From contig OX344764.1 of the NCBI GenBank assembly GCA_947034895.1, forward strand, positions 13,268,001 to 13,332,000: a stretch of DNA of 64,000 nucleotides, in the 5' to 3' direction. The stretch is from Rhytidiadelphus loreus (lineage: Eukaryota; Streptophyta; Bryopsida; Hypnales; Hylocomiaceae). Below the pieces are notes generated by a model. That model made no database searches. It worked only from the letters and a program-made list of their open reading frames with translations, and was not told the DNA's origin. A program made the position numbers and the translations under genes. Below are positions 12,628 through 25,322 of the stretch, in pieces (position 1 is the stretch's first letter; the number at the start of each line of letters is the position of its first letter).

Positions 12628-15600
12628 CTATCGAGCTCTAATTTCACATATCTCCACAGCAAAAGTATCACTTCCATTACTTTGTCTGTGGCCATGAGAT
12701 TTTCCATAGGATCCATTCAAAGAAGACATGCTACTCCCTCCTTCCTCCAAGACGCTTCCCAACCCACTTTTTGACCTTTGCGACCAAGTGCTACTCAACC
12801 TTCCTTCCCCAAGCACATGCACTTCAGATTGTGTGTCCCCTTGCAATATGGAAACAATGCGGGCCATACTGGGCCGCCTTTCAACTGCATTAGAAATGCA
12901 CAAAAGACACACGTTGATCACTTGTAGCACGTCTTGCACCTCTTCTTCACTCATATGGAGAGTCGGATCCACCAAGTCCAATAGCATATCATTCTTATGT
13001 AGTTGCCATGCCTGTGTCATTCAAATGAAATCATGCACCTTCTTAATTCAAGAAAAATCAAAGTCTTCTCTATTCCTTGCAACATTACTAGTGATGTAAT
13101 AGATTAAGTAATGTGAAGGTTGAGTCTCACTATAAGAAAAGTTACATGCCAAGTCATAAGGGTGGCAAGGGATGTTATTTCTCATAATGAGCTACATTAC
13201 CAAACATAGCCTCAATATAAGTTGGTTGGATCTCGCCATCTTGGACAATCATACTCAATCCGTGGTTTAGAAAGAAGTGCATCATAATGCAGAAGTAGCC
13301 CTAAATTATGAAAAAGAACATGCCTTTCTTCATTCAGTGTGAGACAAAGACTAGAATTTATCCTGAAATGGCCTCCATTGATATTATGGAACGAGATTGC
13401 AATGGGTGAAGGTGGTAAGAGGAAGATTGAAGTACCCATTGAGAAAGATAAACTTGCTCCAATGGCGCAGTGTCATCAATGTTGCGGCGCCCACTTATAA
13501 TCTCCAGACATAATACTCCAAAGCTGTACACGTCTACTTTGTCGCTTAGTTGGCCAAGGGAAGCATATTCTGGTGCCAAGTACCCTCTGCAACCATCATT
13601 GTTCACATGCGTAGTGACCGTGTTAGTGATACAAGCATCCAATGTGCATTAGAACTCAAATTGTCCATTTCGTTAAAATGTTTGTATTCCAATACCTTAG
13701 TTTTAGGATAGGTGTTCTTGAAACAAAAATTCACACTTGTTCTACATTTTAGGTCTTTGTTGACATATATGTCACTATATTTGACGTCTAAGTCACGCCA
13801 CTTTAACGAAATTGACGTTTCAATCGATTGATGACAGAGGACAATGCCTACCTTGGAGGGGTGGGAAAAAATTGGACTTACTTGGTTCCAGCAATATGCA
13901 CAGTCATGATGTGACTTTGTTCATCTGGGAATAAAAGAGCCAAGCCAAAATCCGCAATCTTGGGCTCTAGATTAGAGTCTAATAAGATGTTGCCAGCCTT
14001 GATGTCCCGGTGGATGACTCTAGGATGGGCCAATGCATGCAGATAATGCAAACCACGGGCAATGCCCAAGCAAATCTTCAGCCGCGCAGGCCAGCTCGCT
14101 AGCTGACCGCTCATCTCCTGCTTTTTGGATCCTGTTGAGAAAAGAGGAATCATTACAAACTCATAGTTTTACGTGTGAAACCTCACTCACGTACTTGCTG
14201 CAAGTGGATGATGAAGGAGATATAAGCCTGGTTACATCAATGGCGGGAGCAGAGGAAGAAGCCGCGTGAGCGAGGGGTCAAATAACAGAGCTGTGTTGAA
14301 CCAACATACCGAGTAGAATTTGATCCACATCGAAATTATCCACGTACTCGTACACCAACAGCTTCTGAGATTCACGAAGACAACATCCTTTGAGATTCAC
14401 CAGATTTCTGTGCTTCATGCCCGTGATCAAAACCACTTCATTCAAGAATTCGCAGTGGCCTTGGGCTGTTTTGACGAACAGCTGCTTCACGGCCACGACA
14501 TTCCCACTTGGCAGCACACCCTGCAGTCAAATTTTATTCCAAAGTCAGGACTCAAAATTACCCAAGTGAGTTGTAATTGACTACATCAGGGAGAAATGGT
14601 GCTTTCTGCACATGTGGACGGTTGAAATTCGAATAAATGAGGTATTGGTGCACCTTGTATACTGCTCCATAGGCGCCCTCCCCCAACTTCATGTCTGGAT
14701 GGAAGTCTCGTGTGGCACTCCGCAGCTCATTGTACGAGAATATAGTGGGCTTCACGTCAAACTCCTCAAATTCTGAATCGGGGTCAAGGGAATGAATGTT
14801 ACCAAAGAGTTCGCTCGAATCTAGAGACTGAAGAATGAAGCGCAACTGTATGCATGTCCAAAGATACAAATTAATGATTTCAGAGGCACTCACTTTGTTC
14901 GAATTGAAGTTGCAGATACCGTTTGTATCTTCGGTTTTTGATAAGTAAAGCCCCCACAACAATCAGCAATATCGACACCACCGTAGCAACACTGGTAGTG
15001 GCCGCAATGATGATAATCTTGCTTTTGTCCGCTTTTGCTGCAAACGAAGGAAGACAATACAATTTCTGTTGGTGGACATTTAGAAAGTAAATTACGATGG
15101 AAAGATCTCGACAAAATAATTATGTACTGCACTTGCACATCCAAATTGGAGAAAGGCTCTCATGTGATCGATCGTCAATCTGCGTTATACTCCAGTCATG
15201 GTACTTACGTGGTGTGACAAAGCAGACTTGTGAACAGTAGCATCTGTGGGTATCATCGTTGGGGTCAAAGTTATCACAATATGGATTCCCCTGTAGTCTG
15301 CAGAATAGCAGTGAAATAGTGACCGTTACCAAACAAATGAGCTGCCAAAACGAACATGACAGCATCTTGCTGGTGAAAGGTATTCCACTGGAATCAGATA
15401 TGTCATTTCGATAAACTAATGGCCACAGATTTGTACTTACAGGAAGACAGTGGTGATGTTAGCGATGATGTAATTGTTCGAATTTACGTGCTGGATGCTA
15501 TTGTTTTGCAAACTCATAATCCCCAACTTTTCAGATGAGTTGGCAGCAGAGTTTTTATCTTGAAGTAACCCCAGTTGGAACATGTTCAAAATGTCAAGGG

Positions 15601-18600
15601 TTCCTTTGAGAGTGTTGTTGTCTAGGTACCTGGAAAATACTCTTGTCAGGCTTTGCAAGCAGAGACTCAGCTCCTGTCCTCAAATGACATCCCTCAGCAG
15701 CTGTCTAATGTCATGAAAATAAGAAACTATGGAACTAGTGCAGATTGATGTGTCTCTGAGCTGTTGCAAGAATTGATGGCTAATGTCCAATGAAAGCATA
15801 ATTGGGGTAAGTGGAACAGTGTGTGCAGCTTACAGTTCCTCAACAGAGCCAATGCTTGAGGCATCCCACGATGGGAGAGAACCAGTAAGTTGATTGTGGG
15901 ACAAGTCCACAAAAAATAGTGCAGCGCTTGCAGTCAGATTAAATATATCCACCAAGTTCGCTGTCCCAGTGAATCTGTTCCTGCCCAAATCCCTGTACCA
16001 TATCCAGACTTTCAGATCATGTAAATATGTTGCGTATGGAAATTTTATAGAAACATACTATGTTCCAAATCACTCATTTTCTGAAGAATTTAGTACACGA
16101 AGACTGAGTATAGGATCAACCATCTTAGCGTGCAGAGAGTGAGACTTACACATAACGTAGTGTGGAAAACCCTGTGAGATCTGGCAACGACCCCTCAAAC
16201 TGATTCCCAGAGACATCTCTGCACATACCTTAACAAATTTTAGTACAATGTTTGATTTCCTCACGGTCACCGACAGCAGATAATTGCATGAGTGTTCTTG
16301 AAACCGGACATCGGAAGTCAGCGAACCAGATGGGGTGGAGCTTACAAATGCGTGAGCTGGTGCATGGGAGTGAGGTTTGGCAAAGTGCCATTGAAAGAGT
16401 TGTCAGATATGTCCCTGAATAGTCGAATCAAGCCGATTTGTCACCAACATTCAATGAAACGCAGATCGACCAAGCTCACATGATGCAAGAATAACTGGGC
16501 ATTTCGTACAACTTCAAAAGAAGAAATAACCTGGAGATCAAACGCCTTACAGCAATTTTAGTTCCGTTTTATTTGTGAATGCATCCGCTTGAATTGGTCC
16601 ATACAAACGATTACCACCAATGCTGAGTTCTTGGAGGTAACTCATGGTGTGGAACTGTTCAGATGGATAGGACCCTGTGAACTGATTGCCACCCAAGTCT
16701 CTGTTGAATGGGCAGAATACATTGAGTGTTAGTGGAATGCATAGATTTTTCGCATTACAAGTTCAATTTGATAAATTCACCTATTAAAGCTTTCTCTTCT
16801 TTACAGTGTTATGGTTTCTCAGCGACTGACTCAGTCTGCGGATCCTGGATCAATTTAGTTGGATAATATAGTTAGATCTTGGGACAAGAACTTCGGCTTA
16901 AACTATTTAGACTCTTCAGGGATGAGCCATATCACTTACAGTTGCAGGAGATTCCAGAAAACTGGCAGACTTGGAATCGTGCCGTTGAAACCATTGTCGT
17001 GGACATCCCTAAGTCAAATTCAGGCACAATTTGATCATCAGTATATTCAGTACAGCTGATGGTGTACTGAGGGAATTAATCCTCGGGGATTTATTACCTC
17101 AGTGTTATCCGGGTACCGACAAATTTACATAAGAATGATCGAAATTGCAGGGTGTGCTAGATGTGGAACTTTCAAAGAAACTTGAACACATTCTCGTACA
17201 AATATTGATGTATGACAGTAATCTGGGGGGAATGTATTTAGTATTACTTACAAAACATTCAGCCATGTATTTTGGAGTTCTTGAGGTAGAGGACCAGTGA
17301 GATTTGGATTTCCTGTCAATTCGCTGCACATGTATATTAGTTGACATAAGTGCACAGATCAGCAATTGGAAGATAATTGTGATAGGAGAAATTAATCCCT
17401 AATAAGACGAAAAGCTCTCAGAAGGTTTCAGGTTTGGTGACGTTAATTTCGTTGTATTGGCGGATATTCACGACAGTGCCTCTTTCAAGAGTGGCGTCTT
17501 GAAACGTAACTCTATAGCAGTCATGGTTTTAAACCTTAACTTCGTTAAATAAGCGGGATTCCACAACTTTGGCACTTTTCAGGGAGTGCTACCTGAAAAA
17601 GAAAATCTACACCGTTCCTACTTTTTGGAGTTTTCTGTAGATGAAAATCACAATTTTTGGCTTTCAGTATCGTGCCAATTTAACGAAATTGACAATTTTG
17701 AGAGCTTTCTGAAGCTGAATGATACAATTTTGAAGCTTTCAATTTTGGCACCTATACAACGAATTTGACCAATGGTCAAACTTACAATTAATTTTCATCT
17801 TAGAATATCCCTCATAATATTCGCTTGAGAATATGATACTGGTCGTTGCAAGAACCAAAGATGTTTTTGAGACCAGGGTCCTTTCAAATAGTCCTGCCCC
17901 AGGTGAGGGTGAAAATTGAGGATAAGTACGTCCCTCCCCCCCCCCTCCCCTCAAGTGTTCAGCTTGATATATCAAACCCAAAACCTGAAATTGAGTGTGC
18001 TGAACTTGAAAATGAAAACCTAAACTATGTGCCTGTGTTGTAGATAAGTGAACTTACAAGGTATAGAGAAAAGACAGGTTTCCAATGTCCGGTGGCAAAA
18101 CGCCCACAATCGATGCATTAGATAAATACCTGTGCATTGACATTCCATTATGAACACAATAATATCACTGTTAGTCATTAGGAGTACCTTGACAACTATT
18201 CGGAGTGTTTTTCGAGAATAGACTGTAGACTTTGCAGAGAAATTCCATTCTTAAAAAGACCGAACCACACCAGGCCAAAAAGTTCATGATGTTCGATGTC
18301 ATGAGGATTCTCTACTTAATTACTGGTACTAACGTCAATTTCGTTAAAGTGGAGCGATTCCGGCGACAAAAATTGTGACAGACGTGTACATAATGGCCTA
18401 AAGCTAGGAGAGGTATGGATTTATGTTTCCGAAGAGATGATCTGAAGGGTTCAAAAGTATTGGAATTCCGACAATTTAACAAAATAGACATTTACTGTTG
18501 TCTTGAGAGGGATGCATCCGAATCCAACTACATCGATCTTTGAGAAGTTAGAATGCTTACAAGCCAATTACATAAGTTTCTCTCACTGTACAATTATCAT

Positions 18601-19119
18601 AAGTGTTATTACAGCCCCACGCGCACTGCACTCCTTGCCAACTGGGCGACTTCGTCACGTTCGAATCTGGATCCAAATACTCGCAAAACTCCTCTTTCGT
18701 AGGATTCCAGCCTGCTAGGTTACTTCCCTTATCCGGGGTATTCTGCCATGCTTCCCAGATTGTGTGAAGCGCGCCCTCTACAAATTTCAGGGAAAAAGAA
18801 ATTTCAGCAGTGAAGGCCATAGATGAACAATAAACATGCTGAATCGAACTTTGGGAATGATGCAGAAGATTGATACTAGTCATCACTGGAAACAGCCGAA
18901 AACTCGGCAACACAAGTACCACTGGCATGGCCATCCCATCCAAACCCGACCACTTCAAAAGAATCATTTCCAATTTTCAAGTTCTTGAGACGTACGTTCA
19001 ACACGATCATAAATGTATGTGTAATTGAGCCCTTGAACAAAGCCGCCAGTGTCCAGGAATAGCAGAAGGACAGAAAGACCCTCAAACAGAAATCGGCGCT
19101 TCACGTCCCGCGCACCCAT
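12628..19119 (-). CDS. LRR receptor-like serine/threonine kinase, 17 exons
   Basis: A plasma-membrane receptor kinase. Exons in coding order: 18996-19119, 18561-18777, 18058-18129, 17252-17323, 16940-17008, 16551-16700, 16346-16414, 16150-16218, 15834-15992, 15441-15629, 15209-15297, 14894-15037, 14654-14820, 14310-14520, 13882-14131, 13436-13586, 12628-13011. All have GT-AG borders and join in frame to 2586 nt (861 aa). Residues about 14-30 form a signal peptide; LRRs follow to about 400, mostly in 69- or 72-nt exons; then a Cys-rich stretch (CYCSQVC), a membrane helix at 434-459 and a basic stop-transfer KNRRYKR. The kinase has Gly loop GEGAYG (521-526), VAVK Lys542, HRD 641-643, DFG 661-663 and APE 688-690, so it should be active. 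Kinase sequence and exon pattern look like plant LRR class VIII; the ligand is unknown. The start at 19119 was chosen for its signal peptide and AAAATGG context. Least certain junction: acceptor at 14820, the one that keeps frame. Confidence 0.9.
17324..18057 (-). other. Long intron 3 of the LRR kinase gene with inverted motifs
   Basis: At 734 bp this is the longest intron of the gene. I searched it for a missed LRR exon and found none: exons 3 and 4 join in frame without one. It holds copies in both orientations of a 'TTTAACGAAATTGAC' motif (near 17440-17460, 17540 and 17688) also found in introns 2 and 15. A C-rich run lies at 17933-17950. Confidence 0.6.
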
Positions 19120-20460
19120 TTTGGCTCACGGCGCTCTTTCGCTAATTCCAACTAGGGGGAAACAGAGACCAGGCTAGCTTAAGACACGGCCAAATGATAT
19201 CCCCTGCAAGTACAATTTCAAAGCAGCAAAACCTAGCCACCTCTCGCATATCCTGCTACTGACACCATCTAAATTCATAGTATCTACTTAGCTAGTTTCC
19301 ACGGACACCATCAAACTGATCAAAGTTCTTTCTTGCTCATTCAGTTCGTGTTGAGCGAATGACCCAAAGATCGAACTAATTAGCAAAGAGGAACCCTAGT
19401 CTAACTATAACTGCATATATTCAACACCAGACCACGCGCTTAACATTTCTTCTCGACACGAAGTGGTCAATTGCAATTAAGCTAGGGAGCGCGTGCATTC
19501 AGACTGTTGCTAGCATTCACACTTCGAAGTTTGATAATTTGCTAGCCGGGAGCATGTGTATTCTTTAGTATGAAACTGTCGAGAATCATTTAGTTACGTA
19601 CCACGTTAGCTCACCTTGAAGTACGTTCCCACTTCCCAGGCGATGACGAATCTGTCCTCACTCCCAGGTCTTCGTCCGGAGATTCCGTTTAATTAAAGAG
19701 CTTCGATCGAATCTTTTACCCATTAAACAAACTTACTGCTTAAATTGGCCGGTTAGCAAAGCGTTTCGGGATACTAAAGGATAACATATATGCTAGCCAG
19801 CTAGCAAATTAGGAAAAGTTAACAGATTGCCAAAAGTTGATGAGCAAGTATCCTTCTAATCCTTATGCTTAACCTTGAACTCAGCTTAATGTGTGGTGAA
19901 CCAGCCTATTACCACCCGAATTAGAATACCGCCCTCATGTACTGATGTACCCTTGGTGTACATTTTCGTTCTGAAACGTGCCCCCATGCCCCACGGGTAG
20001 GAATTGAGAGTAAGGCCAAGTTCTTCTTCGTCAACTTGGTCACGCAGATTCCCCAACTTTTCAAGCACCTCGGAGAAGGTGTGCAATACGTGCTTGCGCA
20101 TCCGAGTCAGCTACTCCCCTGGAAGAGATTAAACAACTTATTATTATAATAAGGAGAAAGACGTGTAGCTCGCTAGAACAGCAATCAATAATTTCACAGA
20201 ATTCCTGGATGGGAAAAGGGGAAAACACCCACCACTTGAATTCTTCAGTTGGTTCTTAATTGGTCCTACTAACAGTAGGGCTTTCGTTTCAACCTACTGC
20301 GTTGCAAGTGGTCAAGTGGTCAAGATCAACGAAACCGACTAAGAACGTCAAGATTGATTTAGCTTTATTCCGCATTGGCGGATGGATTTGGAAGACGTCT
20401 CACTGGACAAAAAATTCCAAGGATGAACATCTGCACTTCTACAGCACGCACTTCTAAAGT
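19120..20460. promoter_or_regulatory. Upstream region of the LRR kinase gene
   Basis: This stretch is less AT-rich than the flanking repeats and lies directly upstream of the minus-strand start codon, so it should hold the 5' UTR and promoter. No TATA box or transcription start can be fixed. Minus-strand ORF 19886-20101 (71 aa) and plus-strand ORF 20260-20457 (65 aa) lie here; neither has a recognised domain. A 5' UTR intron is possible but unproven. Confidence 0.35.
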
Positions 20461-22327
20461 ATTTTAAATTGATAGAAAGATTTTTTTGTCATCCGTTGGT
20501 TACTTTGCAGCCTCTTCTTCCTTGCATAGTTAAATGGACAAGAACGGTGTGACTGTGAGGCTTTGTCCTAGGTAAACAACAATATTAGTAAGTTTATTGA
20601 TAGAGGATATAGGGGAAATTAAACAAAAATATGTAGATAAAAATAAATACTGAAAAAATTGGTAAACTTAAGATGATTTTATTTTAGGTGGTGAAAGTAT
20701 TAGAACTATTTACATTAGTTGATTGTAAGTTGTTTATAAAAAAATCAATGAAAAAAAATTAAACAAGATATTATTGTGAAATTTTATGTTGTTTTACACA
20801 AAATGTTTTGAATATTTTGTAGTAAAATCATGAATTTTATGCCATATTCTCATTTGGAATTTTATGATAAGAGAAATTACTTAAAGTTTATATTTTTTCA
20901 TTTCAAGGATGATTCAAAGAAATGTTGGAAATTTAAGTTTTTACACTATGTTTATCTTCAAAGATATCTCTAGGATGGTTTTCTTCACTAGGCGCACCAT
21001 TCTTATTAGGTGCAATTGATGATATTTTTCAATCGTAATTTAAAAAATTATGCACCATTATATTGTTTCTATAGAAACATCTTTCGTTTCTTCTTCAAAA
21101 TTGTCTTAAATTGCAATATCATTTTCAATTTTTGTTTGCAAGACAAATTAACTATTCTATAAATTATGAATTCAAAGATGATTTAAACATATGACAGAAG
21201 GCATACATTCATACATGACATAATCATGTTAAGGCATACATTTCTAGACATAAAAGAACAGATTTAGATTCTAAACAACATTTTATAAGAACCCATGTGC
21301 CACTATGCTCATGTATACGGCTTATTGTCTTTTATCAATATTTGCTGAACCATTTATAATATTGCCATGCATTTTATATTGACCATGAATATGTAACTTA
21401 TAAAACATTGTGCAAAAGCTTATCGTAGCAAGATAAATCTTTCTTCTAAAATTATAAGTTGCTTTAGAAATATTAAAATCAAATTCCTCTATGTATTGTT
21501 ATATATAAAATATGATGAGATTGTATTTTATTTAATTACATTTAGATATTCATTGCAAACATTGAATGACTCATTTATTAATAAGGTAAAATTATATTGT
21601 AATAAATATTTGTTTGTTTGTTGCAATATAAATATAAGTGTTAAATGTGCTAAGAAGTTTGAAAAATAATAATTTTTGAAATACATAGCACAAATTAATT
21701 GGTACATCATTTATTTATTCATTAAAATGAATAGAATGTTTTTCAAGTTGTTGATAGTGATTTAGAATCCTACTTTTTTTTTGAACATTTTTTAATTTAT
21801 TAAATGATTCATTAGTAAAATTGCATGTTTTAAAAACAAAATTATTCATGGTTTCTAAATGTTTCAAAATTTGAATGATTTTGACTATCTTACTTACACC
21901 TAAATCATTTTCTTTTGATGTCATTGAATTAATTTGAAGTTTAGTTTTTCAACTACTTTAGTTTGTATTTGATTTTGTGTAACATTATCCGCAATGAAAA
22001 ATGTCTTTATACTATTGATTATTTTCTATTGAATATTTTTATTTCAATATTTTATATACTTTCAATATTTTTTAACTTGATTATATGTTAGTTTATTATT
22101 TGAAAAAAGTTCCAAAAAATGATTTGCTTTATTTTGAAAACTATTACTTTTAAGATCATTTAAAATTGTTTCAAAAATAAAAATTATATTCTTTCTAATT
22201 TGTGTAAAATCAATTTCTATATTTTATAATACTTCTACTATTTCAATAAAAGTGTGGTTTTATTTTATTTTATTTGTCATATATATATATATATAATAAT
22301 GAAATAAATGTATACTACGTATGTATA

Positions 22328-22370
<43 letters not shown>

Positions 22371-22957
22371 GACGTATCAATTTTTTTGTATACAAATTTT
22401 TCCACAAATTATACAAACCTATACAAAGTCGCTAAAAGTATAAAACTACAAATATGCAAATATACCTGTAAAACAATATAAAAATATTATATTGATATTT
22501 AAAACAAAATATTGAATTGAAATTCAAATATAAGCTAAACAAAATCACTTCTTATTCTCTTTAATCAACTATATCATTCAATTTCTACTTCACATTTTGA
22601 CGGGAGTGTCTAAAATGGGTTTAGGGAGATGTTGAATTTGCACTTAAGATGTCTTGTATGGATAAGCTGACAAGCCTTATTTGTAGAACAACCACCAAAT
22701 TCTTGCAATTAATGAAGCAACAAAAAATCTTCCCATTCCAAAATCAATTTTAAGATGATTTTTTTTTTCTGTAAACATGGAGCCATAATGCAAAAGACAA
22801 AATTTTAATAGCATGACAAATTGTAGTTTATGGGGCATTTTCTACTCACAGTTTGGAACAAGGAATGACAAATAAATCAAAAGCAAAGATTATAAATACC
22901 AAATTCCCGGTATCCAAGTTGTCAACAAGTAGAGCATACTTATTTAATTGTTGCATC
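20461..22957. other. Very AT-rich gene-free DNA
   Basis: No gene recognised. The two minus-strand ORFs near 21528-21924 are Asn/Lys/Phe-rich, as expected of chance ORFs in such DNA. An (AT)n microsatellite lies at 22276-22364. Confidence 0.5.
22276..22364. repeat. AT dinucleotide microsatellite
   Basis: Two runs of alternating A and T (about 22279-22296 and 22329-22364) are separated by a short AT-rich spacer. A site of this type is prone to length variation. Confidence 0.85.
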
Positions 22958-22965
22958 CCCACATT

Positions 22966-23525
22966 CTCAGGGGGGTCATTTAGAGTGTCCATTAGAAACC
23001 ACGTGCAAACAAAACTTTGGACCCCCTATATACTTTTTGAATTTTAAATATAAATAAATAAAATATGAATAGATTTTTCTACTTTGAAAGTTTATGTTTT
23101 GAATTATTGATATTTTTATTTGTTAATAATAATTAGTTACAAATTTTTGAAGTAAAAAGATACATTATAGAATTGAAAAATAACTTTCACACCCCTATAT
23201 TATATAAGAAAAAATTGTCTAAAAAATGAACAAAAAATTCCTAAAAATAACTCATTATTGAAAGCTCATTTTGAGTTGAATATTGACTCAATGGTCATCT
23301 AAATGTGTTCTCTATAATTATTTGAGTTGAAAAACATGCCATTTTAGTTAATTTTCAACCTCTTTTAGAAATCATTTCATATTTTATTTGAGTTGGAAAT
23401 TTTGGCAATAGAAAGCTATAGTCATTATTAAACAATGCTCAAAATTTTAGGTTGAAATTATAGTTTATTAGAAACCACTTGTTCACACGTGGTTTGTTAT
23501 AGTAGAACTAAGTGCACCCCTCGAG
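22966..23525 (+). mobile_element. hAT-like MITE, copy 2
   Basis: A 560-bp copy closely related to the one at 7967-8524, flanked by a perfect 8-bp duplication CCCACATT (22958-22965 and 23526-23533). Ends are CTCAGGGGGGTCATTTAG and, in reverse complement, CTCGAGGGGTGCACTTAG. It is non-coding. Confidence 0.88.
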
Positions 23526-23869
23526 CCCACATTGCTCTACAACATCATCAAAAACACATATGGCTACTTTCCTTTCATCAAGTGTGATCTTTTACCTGTC
23601 CACACATCAAACAACCCTCATATACCTCAATAGTATAAAACTAGTCTACTCATCTTTCCAGTGGAAAAACAAAAAGACTCATTAATAACTTTTTTCCTAG
23701 TCTATTCTCTTTACACTAATGGCCACAGAACCTAATGCTTTTGTGCATTAAATTGTCATGATCTAGAGACAGCAAATGGCACAAAAAAGTACTAAGTGGT
23801 AGTTGAGAACTGATTACTAATTTTGAAACACAAGGCCAGGAAATCACACCAAAATGCATCTACAAGATA

Positions 23870-24019
23870 CACTAGTAGAAAATCTGAAATTCTTGTCATT
23901 TTGGACGCGTTGTTTTGGACAAAATCTAACAGAAATCTGTTATTTTCAACAAATTTCTGTTAGATTTTGTCCAAAACAACGCGTCCAAAATGATAGAAAT
24001 TTCAGATTTTCTACTAGTG
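23870..24019. mobile_element. 150-bp CACTA-type hairpin MITE
   Basis: The element is almost entirely palindromic: arms of about 70 bp separated by a few bases. It begins CACTAGTAGAAAATCTGAAA and ends with the complement of that sequence. Flanking ATA at 23867-23869 and 24020-24022 is the 3-bp duplication expected of CACTA transposons. A transcript would fold into one long near-perfect stem, the shape of a small-RNA precursor. Confidence 0.88.
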
Positions 24020-24296
24020 ATATAAAAAAAAAATTACTACCATAGGTGTGAAGTACATGATCAGGTCATCAAAAATAAGACAAAAAGGTTGTTTTGAATG
24101 TTTTAATTAAGGATATGAGATACTCTCCCACTTGCATTGAACCAGAAGTAAAGGATAAATATTTTATGGCATAATAGATTTGTTCTATAGCAAATTAGTC
24201 AATAAATTTATGCATGTCATGTAGCCTATATTTGTGGAAGTGGTATGATATGTAGAAAAGTGAAGGTAATTGGTCTGTGAATTTGTGGACATGCAC

Positions 24297-24479
24297 CTGC
24301 TTAAACACTTCTTCTTATTCATTCTCTTCTTCAAGAAGTTCCTCTTCTTCCGCATCAAAATCCTTAGTTTGAGTTCGCTTAATCCTCTCCTTTTTATGAT
24401 TAACACTAGCAATAATGACTTCCTTGAATTGTTCAACCATTGACTTCATTTGACCTGCATCCAACAATGGCCCTACAAT
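24297..24479 (-). pseudogene. Orphan importin-5-like (importin beta family) exon with a stop
   Basis: The 61-codon segment has a good acceptor (TGTGCAG before 24479) and donor (GTGCAT after 24297). It translates to a stretch containing GPLLDAGQMKSMVE, VNHKKERIKR and DFDAEEEELLEEENE. This is the acidic central region of importin-5/Kap121-type nuclear import receptors, normally followed by a Gln where this copy has TAA, then EEVFKQ. I recognise it by the DFDAEE-ELL-EENE pattern. No neighbouring importin exons are visible on either side, so it is probably a captured or relict exon, not a working gene. Confidence 0.72.
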
Positions 24480-24609
24480 CTGCACACCAAAATTGGTAAA
24501 TTAAGAACCATGGGTTCAAGAAATGTCACAAAAAGTCTTAATGATTCTATGGCTTGTGACAATAAGTATATGACCTCCATCAGTTAGGAAAATCTCTTAA
24601 ATGATAAAT

Positions 24610-25322
24610 TCAAGGAAGGAATTGAGTGAATATGGAAATATCTTTTTCCTTTGAATTATGGACATATAAAGCTCGAAGTGTGAGAACTAGCATTATGAAA
24701 GAGGAAATAGACCCTTGAAATTTGTCATTACATCGCTTCTCCACAATGCCCACATTCATGTCTAGTTCTACCTCGACCTTTGCAAGGAATGAAAAAATTG
24801 ACGGCGGCTTTCGATTTCTGCTCCTTGCCACCTCTACTTGCAACCAACTTGCGGCATCCACAACCCCACTTCCCTTCATGGCAAGAGCAGCAAACTCCCT
24901 ATTTGCATACAGACCAAATTTCTCTTCAAAATTAGTTCTAAACACCTACACATTTACAAGACACCAATCTCTCTCGGAAACATCAAGTCGTAAACTCTAC
25001 AGTAAATTCCAAATCTTAGCTCAGTTAGTGATTTTAGGTGCCCTACCTCCACAACTCCTCTTTATCCCCCTTATCCCCCTTCAGCTACAAAATCGTCATG
25101 CTTCTTTTGGAGCTTACACACCAACGCCAACATTGCAGTCTCGCACACTGTCATATTCAAGTAGGACAACCAAGAATGGAAAGTATTGCCAAGATATCGC
25201 CCAAGAGAAATTATGTTCAAAGCCGGAATTAGGATTTGGAATATGATAAATTGCAGTATGAATGGAGAAGTAGAAAACATTTGAAAAATTTCAAAACCAA
25301 AGTTGTTGTGAGTGGTTGCCAT
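24610..25322. other. Unidentified overlapping ORFs beside the importin exon
   Basis: Overlapping ORFs occur on both strands: 24722-25246 (+, 174 aa), 24610-24945 (-, 111 aa) and 25071-25322 (-, 83 aa). Base composition is less AT-rich than around it. I recognise none of them, and none extends the importin reading frame. They may be remnants of a coding sequence carried with the importin exon. Confidence 0.25.

Noticed and set aside
12728..13099. 123-aa plus-strand ORF opposite the last kinase exon
   Set aside because: It is the antisense shadow of the kinase C-terminal exon, whose minus-strand frame carries clear kinase subdomains.
14820..14827. Alternative acceptor TTCTTCAG for the juxtamembrane exon of the LRR kinase
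   Set aside because: It looks strong, but joining it to the membrane-helix exon at 14894 breaks the frame; the TCTCTAG acceptor at 14820 keeps it.
24722..25246. 174-aa plus-strand ORF, the longest outside repeats
   Set aside because: No domain, signal or splice context could be recognised, and minus-strand ORFs overlap it; kept only as an unidentified region.
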